Both the position numbers and the translations under genes were made by a program. A stretch of 64,000 bases of DNA from Symsagittifera roscoffensis (lineage: Eukaryota; Xenacoelomorpha; Acoela; Convolutidae), in NCBI RefSeq assembly GCF_963678635.1, contig NC_087065.1, positions 8,023,209 to 8,087,208 of the forward strand. Direction: 5' to 3'. This document shows, in pieces, positions 48,002 to 57,800 of the stretch; position 1 is the first letter of the stretch, and every line of letters starts with the position of its first letter. The notes beneath the pieces were generated by a model that was not told the DNA's origin, did no database searches, and saw only the letters and a list, made by a program, of their open reading frames with translations.

Positions 48002-49810
48002 TTAGTCGTCGGGGAAGAAACCGTGGGGGAAGATGTCGTGGATGAGATCTGAAGTTGTTAGTAATTTGGCTAAGATGCGGATGATATTTTTAGTTTGAAG
48101 CAGTGGCCAAAGCAATTGAAGTGCCTTAATGGTGGTTAGTTCTTCAGTGCCAACTGCAAATTCATAAGGTGTGTTTTGGATTAGATTATATAATTTGTGG
48201 TTGAATTTAGTGTTATGGATGAATTCTAAAATGGGGATTTCTATAGGTTGTACAAACTCGTGTGGGATGAGGAAGGGTCGGGATTCTTCTGCGTTGAAGG
48301 TCTTGGTGATGGGACAAAAGATATACATTTGGGTTATGGGATCATAATTTCGAAGAATACCATGAAGGTTAGTATCTTTAATGCAATATGTGAAGTTAAG
48401 AAAGAATGGTGAGGTGTATTTGGAATTGATGAATTGAAAACGATGGTGTGGTTGTCTGGAGGGAGTGTGTAGGTCAAAGTGATTTTGGATGAAACGATAA
48501 TAAGTATATGTGTGTGTTTGTTTAGTGCGCAACATAATATCGTGTGAGCAGTGCAAATCTCTTTCATGTGGTGCAAGGAAATGAAAGGTTAGTGAAAATA
48601 TTTGGAAGCGTTCTTTAAAACTTTCGTAGGCTTGCGTGTCTGTTAGTGCTTCTGAAATAATGTGGTCAAACTTGCGATCGAAGATATTTAGTGTAAATAC
48701 ATATGGTGTTTTAATGAAAAATTTCTCGGTGATTTGTGGGTTAGCGAAGCGACCGTCGTCTAAAAATTGATCTTGGTTAGTTCTGAGGATGTTATGATCG
48801 TAATATTCTAGTGTATATTCATTAGCTCGGGGTGCAGTGTGTGTTTTTAGTGATTTTTTATATCCAATGTAAGTAAATTGTCTAGGTGTTAGTGTTGTAG
48901 TGAGTCGATATAGCATGTCCTTATTTCGTTCTATATCGATATGAGTGTTAGATAAAGGTAAGCAAAGGGGATTTGTAAAATGATAATATGAGGTCCAAGG
49001 AAGGGTAGGCATTAAAACGTATTCGTCTACAAAGTTACGTGTCTCGTTAGTGTCATGAGGGGTGTTTAAGGTGTATTGTGGAAATGAGGGTAAGGTGATA
49101 GCTAAAAATTCTTTTGTGTTAGTGTGTTGTGGATGGTTGATATATTCACGGGCTGTTCCTGGTTTCGCTGGGAAAGGATGGTTGGGGAACTTCCTTTTAA
49201 AAGTGCGGTAAGCTCTATTAGTGCTGAGTGAAGATTCAGTAGTTGTGGATGATGGTGCTAATGATTCAGTATAAATTGAAGGGGGTGTAGGGGTAGGAGG
49301 GTTGGATGAATCTATTGTGGATGAGATTTGGTTTATGGTTGGGGTGTCAAGGTGATAGGGTTGTTGTTGTAGGGTAATGAAATTATCTAGTTCTGGGGAG
49401 ATTCGGGGGGTGTCTGGAGAATGAGATGATTGGTCTGAGTGAAGTGAGGAGTAGGTTGGAGTGACTTGGGAAGCATAAGAGGGTGTAGAATTGGTTGGGT
49501 CAGGGTTATTTGGTAGTATGGGTTGAAAAGGGGGTTGGGAAAAATTTAAGGAATTGGTGTGAAAATTACTTGATGGAGATGGTTCAGAGTCGGCAAATTC
49601 ATCGGGGGTTTCAATATTCGGGTTATTGAGTTGTGAGATGGAGTATAAAACTGAGATGTGTGAATTAGTATCGGAATTCATGCCGGATATTACATTACTG
49701 GATGGGAAATCGGGTGGCGGAAAAGCAAAAAGTGGTATTATTGGGATTGGAGTGGTGAGGTTGGTTGGGTGGGAATTTGATCGGTGTAGGGATCCAAGTT
49801 GTCGGCTCAT
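48002..49810 (-). CDS. large accessory ORF downstream of env, unknown
   Basis: 602 codons. The start ATG overlaps the env-frame stop as ATGA (49807-49810), an arrangement used for stop-restart translation in viruses. Residues 1-200 are disordered, Ser/Thr/Pro-rich; 210-600 look like a folded domain rich in Tyr, Phe, His and Leu (PWTSYYHFTNPLCLPL, FSLTFHFLAPHERDLHC) with no recognised family. Right after the TAA comes a strong splice donor, CAG|GTAAGTATG (48000-47990), suggesting the 3' UTR or a further product is spliced. Intact frame. Confidence 0.7.
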   Translation of the reverse strand: MSRQLGSLHRSNSHPTNLTTPIPIIPLFAFPPPDFPSSNVISGMNSDTNSHISVLYSISQLNNPNIETPDEFADSEPSPSSNFHTNSLNFSQPPFQPILPNNPDPTNSTPSYASQVTPTYSSLHSDQSSHSPDTPRISPELDNFITLQQQPYHLDTPTINQISSTIDSSNPPTPTPPSIYTESLAPSSTTTESSLSTNRAYRTFKRKFPNHPFPAKPGTAREYINHPQHTNTKEFLAITLPSFPQYTLNTPHDTNETRNFVDEYVLMPTLPWTSYYHFTNPLCLPLSNTHIDIERNKDMLYRLTTTLTPRQFTYIGYKKSLKTHTAPRANEYTLEYYDHNILRTNQDQFLDDGRFANPQITEKFFIKTPYVFTLNIFDRKFDHIISEALTDTQAYESFKERFQIFSLTFHFLAPHERDLHCSHDIMLRTKQTHTYTYYRFIQNHFDLHTPSRQPHHRFQFINSKYTSPFFLNFTYCIKDTNLHGILRNYDPITQMYIFCPITKTFNAEESRPFLIPHEFVQPIEIPILEFIHNTKFNHKLYNLIQNTPYEFAVGTEELTTIKALQLLWPLLQTKNIIRILAKLLTTSDLIHDIFPHGFFPDD

Positions 49811-52420
49811 CGTGGGCTAAAAAAATTATTATTTTGAGACTGAAAAGCGGTGGTATGGGGTTGTTCTATAATTTGTTCATAAGTATTTTCATCTTGTGAG
49901 TGGTGTGGCATTATATGTTGGATGGGACTTTGTGATATGGTTGGTCTAAAATTATTATGTGTTATGGCTAAATTTCGAAAATTACGTGGGACTAGGGATA
50001 ATGGATGGTTATGTGGTAGGAGTGGTAACTGTGGTGCTGTTGGTGTTGTGTCTGCATTGTTATGTTCTTCGTCGTATGTGTTCTGTCTTGTTGCTATTTT
50101 TGTGTTATATTCTTTTATTTGTGCGTCTAAAAGAATTTTGTTTATAGATGTAGAAAATATTCCAAAAAATCCTGCAAATAGTATGCGTGCTACACTTGCT
50201 TGTCTATTGACTTGTGTGTGTATAGCACATGTGTTATAGATTCCTTTTAAGAGTGAAAAAAGAAATCCAATAAAGTTAAACATTGCGTATAAAATAGTCA
50301 GTTTTTCTAAGATGTAGTAGGGCCATCCTAGAAAATCAAGAATTTCATTCTTAAGTGTAACAAAGCTAAAAATATTGATAGGTGATATATCTTGGGGAGG
50401 TATTTTTCACCGTTTAGATATATATAATCTTTAATGTCCTTAAAATATCCGCTATAGTCTTGCGTATAGATGTCTGCAAATCCTGCGGTTTCGGCAAGTT
50501 TGCGTAAGTTTTGGTCAATTGATTGTCTTTGTATTGTGTCCATTTGTGTTAATAATTCCTGGAATTGTTGTGTTCTAATGTGATGTTGAATATCTGATTT
50601 TGAGTATATTCCTATTGATTGTAAGTCTATATTTGGGTTTCGAGCGATAGCGCGAATGCTTTCTGGTGAAAATTTTTTGAGTGATTGCATTAATGTGGGA
50701 TATGGGGTGAGAAGGTAATATTTATCTTCATCAGGGTTTTTATTGTACTACGTTGTGGCTATTTTCTGATCCACATGGAACTGCGGTATCCCAGAAATAG
50801 GTTCTTCGTGAAAGTGTGTCAACGAAATTTACTTTATTCTTATAAAAGATAGGGATTCTTTTATAGCATCGTTTATCTTCAAAAACGTATAGTGGCGATA
50901 CTTTTTTAGTACAAGTATAAAACCATAAGATGTTTCCTTCATAGTCTAAAAAATTTGATCTATTTCCTGATAGTAAATATCCTGCGTAGGGTATTTTTAA
51001 TACTGCTAGTGCAAGTGATTGTAATATTTGTGTTCTTTCTAATTCGCATAGTTGGTGTAATGTTTCTAATTCGGAGAGTGACATTTCTTGAAAAATTCGG
51101 CTAATCGTGTAGTCTAGTTTCATATCTAAGTGAATATCATAGTGGATATTACCAAAATATGTACTATTCATTAGTGATAGTTCTTGTAAACGTGTGCTTT
51201 GATCGTCTTGGGGCTTTAAATGTCCACCAGGTTGACCTGTATTCTTTTGAAAATTAACTGGTATATATGATGTTCCTTCGTTTAGGGGATGACTTGTGGC
51301 GTATGGGTCGACTTTTTTTTCCAGTGGTCATGTCGAATCCATTTTCGTATTCAACTAATATTTCAGAGTATTGTGTTTTGTGAAGTGGGTTTCTGTATTT
51401 ACATGCAAGTTCTGTTTCTTGATATATTTGAAAACGTGTTAATTTATTTTCTATATTATGAATGTTTCGAAAATTAGAACTTATTTTTCGTAATGGATTT
51501 ACTTGTTCATATGGTATTGATTGTATAAAATATTTTTCGTGAAATTTTATCATACGAGCGTGTATTTTTGCTACTTGAAATGTTGTACAAGTGTCTTCGG
51601 GGAACCAAACAATTGTTGCTTGTGTTCTGGTTGTAGGGTCGCAATAACCTTGGTCGTTTTTACAAGGTAATCTAATTCCTTGATAAATCATTGTGTTGTC
51701 TGATAAATCTCGTGTGAGTTGTATTTTTTCGAGTTGTATTTTCCAATCGAAAAACATTATTTCTTGGTATCCTTTATTTTTTGTGTCTGCTTTGCAGTTT
51801 GATGGGTCATTTATACCAATGTGTGGTATCCAGTGTTTATCGTGCATGTCATAGGTTAATCGTCCGTGTGCGCCGTTGTATGGGTATTTTTCATCTATTT
51901 TTATATGTCCTTGATATCTTTCAAGTTCTGCTTGATGTACAGAATCTGAAAAAACTTGGAAATATACTAAATTTCTATCTGTGTTTTTATTTTTTGTGAT
52001 GTTTAGTCGGAGTAACTTGTTTTTACAATCTTCGGGATTGAGATGTAAAAGTCGTTCTATATTACTCTGGTAGAATGATTCATGGTCAAGTCGGTTTTTA
52101 TTTCCGTTTGAGACTTGTGAACAATGTACTTTCTTTTCAGAAAATGTTGCTGTGAATTTATATCCTATAACTGTAGTTGCTCGGGCTTTTGAATAAAGTG
52201 TTGCTATTACATTTGTAGTTTCTATGGCTTGGGGTTCTGTTTCGCACTGTGATACTTGATTTATTGCATACTTGTGTAGTGTTTTTTGTTCGTTTTCTTC
52301 ACAATCGTAATGTGTTACTAATAAATCTTGGGGTCCTGTGCGGGGAGAAGGGTTTATGTTTTGATTTGAGATTACTAGAAAAAGGAGTTGGAGAAAAATT
52401 AATAATTTTAGAATATACAT
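49807..52420 (-). pseudogene. env: envelope-like glycoprotein with three frame breaks
   Basis: The first part (52420-51254) opens with a signal peptide (MYILKLLIFLQLLFLVIS), then a YDC motif and regularly spaced cysteines. It continues in other frames at about 51320-50740, 50750-50405 and 50405-49807, each open across and past its neighbour's stop. The third part is cysteine-bearing ectodomain (FYTCTKKV, DKRCYKRIPIFY, TAVPCGSE). The last has two hydrophobic stretches (membrane anchor) and a Gln/His/Asn-rich tail. Breaks lie at A8 (51313-51320), A5 (50737-50741) and A5 (50403-50407). The cysteine layout recalls chuvirus-type class III glycoproteins; this is recall, not a search. It is a membrane-fusion glycoprotein candidate, non-functional as written. 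Confidence 0.65.
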
Positions 52421-52470
52421 GTGTATGATAATCCTGAGTATGGGTTATAAAATGTGATGTAACCAATTGT

Positions 52471-53541
52471 CTATTTGGTATATCTGTCGTATTTATATAT
52501 TACTTCAGTGGTTATAAATGGTGGTGGTAGTGATTGGGCTGTTATGTTTGGTCGGTTTAATGGGTAGGGATGTTGAGTAATGTTGTTTAATTTAACTGTG
52601 ATTTCAAACTTTAATTGTAAACTGTTTTGTTGGAGTATTTGGATATTGTGATCACGGATATCGTCGTGAATGTCTTGTCGGTGTTGTAATCTATTAAATG
52701 CCCAGTTGTGAAGGCGATTACTTTCTAGATGTTGTCCAAATAATGGTGGAGGGGCTGTAAATGTATTCCAATCTAGTCTTAAAGGGATATTTGTTGATGA
52801 TTGTTCTCGATATCTGGCGTCGAGATTATTTGGAAAATTTAAGTTAAAAGGTGGTGGTGAAATCTGGCTTATTGATGCTGTTGATGGTAGTGATAATGTT
52901 TCTGGTAGTGATGAGGATGTTGTTGTATCCGTAGAAATATCTATTGGATCATTGACTAAATTTAATTCACCTTGTGTAAATGAATGTGTTGTCCAATATG
53001 GTAGTCGTGATGCCTGGTTTGGGGGGTTAAAGGGATTTTCACGTATTTGTTCAGATGTTGGTGTTGAACCTAAGTAATCTGATGGTAGGCTTGAGGTGCT
53101 ACGTTGTGAAAGAAGCGTAGGGGTTTCTGGTAATGTACCAATGGGGTTTTCTAGAGTGTTTTGTGATGGGGATTGAGGTATGTCAAAATGAACTCGGGGA
53201 GTTTGAAAATTTCTGTTTCGTCGAGGATGTATAATTTGTCTATTTATTTCGACTGTATTTTGGTTTTGACTAGGATTTCTTATTCTACTTAATTCTTGTG
53301 GTAGTGTTGGGTATAAGTTATATGTTGGTTCGCTTAGAGGTGCTTGTCGTTGAACTGGTTCTAGTGGTTCTGATAAACGAGCGTGTCGTTCTTCAAAAGT
53401 GTATGGGTTATCTTGAAAGGAAATTCGTGTAGATGTTTGAGGATTATGGGTAGTTGAAGGTGTTGTTGGGTTATCTTGGGATGATGTCGGTGAAGACTGA
53501 CTTTGTGACTTTTGGGTAGCAATTTTTGATAGCTTTTTGGT
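52471..53541 (-). CDS. 356-codon open frame without any ATG
   Basis: The frame is open from just after a TAG (53542-53544) to a TAG at 52471, yet has no in-frame ATG, TTG, CTG or GTG. The first two thirds are Ser/Thr/Pro/Gln-rich; the last third looks globular (FGQHLESNRLHNWAFNRL, LQLKFEITVKLNN). Composition and codon use match the neighbouring ORFs. Expression would need splicing onto an upstream ATG, stop read-through or frame shifting. It would be missed by an ATG-based gene finder. Confidence 0.6.
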   Translation of the reverse strand, partial: TKKLSKIATQKSQSQSSPTSSQDNPTTPSTTHNPQTSTRISFQDNPYTFEERHARLSEPLEPVQRQAPLSEPTYNLYPTLPQELSRIRNPSQNQNTVEINRQIIHPRRNRNFQTPRVHFDIPQSPSQNTLENPIGTLPETPTLLSQRSTSSLPSDYLGSTPTSEQIRENPFNPPNQASRLPYWTTHSFTQGELNLVNDPIDISTDTTTSSSLPETLSLPSTASISQISPPPFNLNFPNNLDARYREQSSTNIPLRLDWNTFTAPPPLFGQHLESNRLHNWAFNRLQHRQDIHDDIRDHNIQILQQNSLQLKFEITVKLNNITQHPYPLNRPNITAQSLPPPFITTEVIYKYDRYTK

Positions 53542-53561
53542 CTATTCTTTTAGTGAAAAAT

Positions 53562-53738
53562 TTAATGTTTATTATAGTATTCTTCTAAGAAAAGAATTAG
53601 GAGGATTGTTGCTAGAGCGAATGTGATGATTGCTTTCTTTATACATTTGCATATGGTCAAAATGAGGGATGATAGAAATGTTATGAAAATTACAAATAGT
53701 AGAAAAATATCAGTTCTACTGAAAATAGTTCGTATCAT
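53562..53738 (-). CDS. small hydrophobic ORF b (two membrane segments)
   Basis: 58 codons from the ATG at 53738, starting 12 bases after ORF a. Two hydrophobic segments (FLLFVIFITFLSSLILTIC and IITFALATILLILFL) flank a basic KCIKK. It has viroporin-like size and shape, but the function is unknown. Confidence 0.45.
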   Translation of the reverse strand: MIRTIFSRTDIFLLFVIFITFLSSLILTICKCIKKAIITFALATILLILFLEEYYNKH

Positions 53739-53749
53739 TTAGACAAGTT

Positions 53750-53965
53750 TTATAAATCGTACCTGTGGATATAATCAAGGGTTTTTGAAAGTTGGAGAAA
53801 TAGTTCGAATATAGTGTAGAAAATTAAAAAAATATTACAAAAAATGATTAAGAGTATTAGAAATGATTCAAGGATATCAAAAAGAAATATTATGAAAGTT
53901 TCAAGTATCGTAAAAAATTGTTTGAGGTTTGTGATAATTTTAGTGACTGTTTGATAGAAGAGCAT
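53750..53965 (-). CDS. small hydrophobic ORF a
   Basis: 71 codons, with one very long hydrophobic segment (FIIFLFDILESFLILLIIFC...). A good splice donor, CACAG|GTACGA, overlaps its end (about 53765). It may be a membrane accessory peptide or the first exon of a spliced product. Confidence 0.4.
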   Translation of the reverse strand: MLFYQTVTKIITNLKQFFTILETFIIFLFDILESFLILLIIFCNIFLIFYTIFELFLQLSKTLDYIHRYDL

Positions 53966-54558
53966 TTAAGAAATTGCTTCGTGATCGAATATTTTTTGTT
54001 GTTTGGGGCAATTTTCAAGTGTGGTCGGATTATTTATTAGTTTTTTGACAAGTGGGTTGAGTTTTGTAAAAATTTGTTGGGGGCAATTTTTATGGTGATC
54101 GGGAGGTCTTCTTTGTCTTTATTTTCATTTGTCAAATGATCTGGGGTATTTTTGAGATTTTTATACTTTAGGCTAAATAAAATGGTCGTTCTTTTACTTT
54201 AGGCTAATTTAACATATTTGTTTGGGGGATATTTCAGGTCTGAGTTGGGGAAATATTGTTGATCTTTGGTTTATTAGATAAGGGAGGGTTATGATATTAT
54301 GGTGATATTTATTTTAGTTGTCAAGTTGGAGTGGTTTGCTTATTTTTGACCTGGAGGTCGTAGAGTTATAGTTATAGATATGCCTGGAGTTTAATATTTT
54401 TCGTCTAGTTGGTTTGTGTTAAAGTTATAGAAGGTGACGGATTGGATGAATCCTATTGGCTAATTTTGAACTAGAATCGCTGCGTGTTTGTCAGCATGTT
54501 ATCTTGAAAATTGAAAGTGTAAAATGTTTCAGAGGTGCAAAGATTATTAAATGTAGAA
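53966..54558 (-). other. non-coding stretch between pol and the small ORFs
   Basis: No open frame of note. It contains two direct copies of TTAGCCTAAAGTA about 35 bases apart. Splice or promoter signals for downstream ORFs could lie here, but none is certain. Confidence 0.45.
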
Positions 54559-54865
54559 TTAAGGTTGTTTTTGAAATTCAACTTTCTTTAATATTTTAGA
54601 TTGTGGGATGAATACTTTATAATTTTTACGCGGTTGATTTCTAAGTCGTGAAGACTCTCTATGTTCTGATTTGTCGATTTGTTCTTGGGGTATTATTTGT
54701 TCTGTCATTTTTCTATTTTTTCTTTCTTTTTGAGATGTATTTTGATCGAGATTTTTTGTATTGTTTTTTGTGGTGTTTGATTTTGTATTTTGATTTCCGA
54801 GGTGAATGTCATTTTCTTCCTTTGTTATGTTGTCCGTATGTGGGTCATTATTTGAATAACTTTTA
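54559..54865 (-). CDS. pol: Pol C-terminal tail in a shifted frame
   Basis: From about 54865 the -1 frame is open for about 100 codons to a TAA at 54559. It is Lys/Asn/Gln-rich and contains RESSRLRNQPRKNYKVF, a motif like the ends of many gypsy Pol proteins. The shift lies at a short A-run (54861-54864). It could be a sequencing error, a mutation, or a real second-frame extension. Confidence 0.6.
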
Positions 54866-57800
54866 AACCTGTAAAAGAATATAATTGAGTTAGTTCGCGG
54901 AGTGCGTATTCTTTTGGATAATAAGGTAATAGGTTATTTCGGTGTTGAACGATTTCTTTTTTATCTGAGTCGGTGATTTTATATGTGACATCAGTGGGTT
55001 TTGCAATTATTTGGTATGGTCCTTTACGAAGTGGTTGTAACTTTTTTGAAATTCCTTTTTGAGTATTAAAATTGGGTATTAAAACAAATGTTCCAATTTT
55101 TAAATCGGAGGCTGGTGTAAAGCGTGAATTTATTTGTTCATTAATATTTTGCCTTTGTAACAACTTTTTTGTTACCTTTTGGTAAATTTCATTGTGTTTT
55201 TTATCTCTGTTTAAAATCCATTCGGTGTGTGTACCGGAGGCTAATTTAAGAATTTGTGGGTGATGAAAATGATCTTCATCGTGTGTATGTAATGGTAGGT
55301 TATAACAAATTGAGTCTTTATTTGGTTGACAATAACCTTGTGCGTTTTTATGAGAGTTTGCTGTAAACATTATTGGTTTGCGTGGCTTTTGGTTAAAAAC
55401 CATTTCATATGGTGACATTCCTAAAGTTGTCGTGATTTGTGAATTATATGCTAAGGGAAATAGTTTTACATCTGCTGACCATTCGGTATATCTTGTATCA
55501 TTTCCATTGATGATACATCTGAGATATTCTTGTAATGAACGGTTCATACCTTCGACTAAGCCGTTTGTCCAAGGTGCGTGAGATGTACGTGGTTTGTGTT
55601 TAATGTTATATAAATGACATAGTGTGATGATTTCATTATTTATGAATTCTGTACCGTTGTCTGTAACTAAAATTTCTGGTAGTCCGAATTTTGCTATCCA
55701 GTGTTCATAGAGTGTTGTGTAAGCGTAATAAGCGTTACAATGTGGTACTGGGTTAAGTGCTACATAATGTGTAAATGCGTCAACAATTACCATAATGTAG
55801 GAGTTTCCTTCGGATGAGGGTGAAATTGGTCCTTTGGTATCAAATGAGATACGATGATTAAAGTACAAACTTTGTCCTTTAAAATCTTGTTTTTGTGCTA
55901 TTTGTTTTTGATTTGGGTAAGGTTTATTTAGTTGACATACTATACAGTCATTGCATAGTATTTTTAAACAAATTGGTGCATTTGGGAAATAAAAGTTTTG
56001 TACAAAATTTGAATATGTTTTTTCTGATCCAGAGTGTCCTTTAATATTTTGTGTATGTGAAATATTAAAAGCTATAAGAATCATACTTAAAGGGAGACAG
56101 GGAACTGTAGATTCATTTAGTTTGTATTCTAGAACGTCTGTGTTTTCGTTAATTGTTGTATTATTGAATTTTCGAAAATATCGGAGGAGTGTTTTGTTTC
56201 CTAGAATAGTTGAATCTGCTTTGATAGGTTTATTTTTATATTTGTGCCATGATTTCAGTTGTCGAATTACTGGGTCAAGGTTTTGATATTGTTTCAGTGT
56301 TGAAATTGTAATTGTTTCTGTTGGGGGGAGAAAAATGTTTTCAATTTCTAATTTAGATAAGGGTATTGTGTCAAGTGGGTCATGGAGGTCAAAAACTTGA
56401 TTTATTGTGTATTTTGAATCGTTTGTTTGTGGTCCTGATAAGTTTATTTTATCAGTTAAATTTTGTTTTTCAATTAGTGGAAAATGGTCTTTTTTAGGCG
56501 GGTGTTGTTTTATTCTTTTTTGTTGGGTGTTATTTTTTATCCATTGTGAAAATGGGATTGGTTTAAAAGTTGATGTTCCAAGTAGATCAACTTCATAGTG
56601 ATTATTTTGACAATCTAAATAAAGTGGGAAATGTTGTAAATTATTTATTTGTGATTGTTCAACGTCAGTTTTTACTGCATATTTGCATTCCAATCGGGGT
56701 GATGTTTCATTTTCTGCAAGGGAGAATTTTATGTTTTTGGGTATTTCGACTGTGGTTTTACGTGTAAGTAATTCAGGTGGCGTATTTCGACTTAAGGTGT
56801 CTGGTAATGCAAGATTTTTTCCTGCGGTCCAAACTATATGTAAGTTTGGGAATTTCATTAAAATGAGTTGAAATCTATAAACTCGGTGGTTTGGATTAGA
56901 CTTTTGTGTAAAAAGAAAGATGATTGGTTTATGGTCTGTGAATAGAACTGTGGGATGTTTTGATCCAAGTATCAGAAATTCATATTCTGTTAGTGTATAT
57001 ATTATGGCTGTACATTCTCTCATTAGAGTTGAGAGTCGTAGCTCTGCTTGAGTGAATAATCGAGAATTTGCTGATATGAGGTTCATTTTATTTGTACTAT
57101 TATGTGATTGTAATAATGCTGCGCCGATGCCAAAGTTCGAAGCATCGCACATTGCATAAAATGGTTGATTTGAATCTGGAAATGTGTTTGAAATTTGTTC
57201 AGTTAGAAGTTTTTTAATTTCTTCAAATCGTGCTTGATGTTCTGTATTCCATTCAAAATTATTTTGTTGTCTAAGTATGTTATAGAATGGTCGTAGATAT
57301 AATTGCATTTTATAAACATATTTGCTTAAAAAGTTTAACATTCCAAGGAATTCTTGGATTTTCTTTTTATTTGTTGGTGGTTGGAGTTTTTGAATAGCGT
57401 CTATACGTGATTTCAATGGAGTGATTGTTTTTCTTTCTATATTATGTCCTAAGAATTTAACTTTCAGATTTTCGTTCTGAAGTATTTGGTGATATTGTTC
57501 TAAAACATTGAACATTTCCTCTTTTGTCTGTGATTGCTTAAAAACATCGTCTAAATAGGTGATTGCATTTTTCTTGAGTATTAGTGGTCGAAAAATTTTG
57601 CTCATAAAAGCTGAAAATGCTGCTGGTCCTATGGATATTCCATAGAATAAGCGGTTGAATTCGTATTGTTGGTTTCCAATAACAAATTGTGTTAAGCGTC
57701 GTGATTGTTCATCTAATGGCATTTGATTATATGCACTATTCATATCGGCGGTGGTAAAGTATTTTCCGTTTATTTTTGTTAAAATAACTTGTATTGGTTC

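Noticed and set aside
49922-50239. Plus-strand open frames opposite env and the accessory ORF
   Set aside because: They are antisense shadows of minus-strand coding; composition and lack of motifs give no support.
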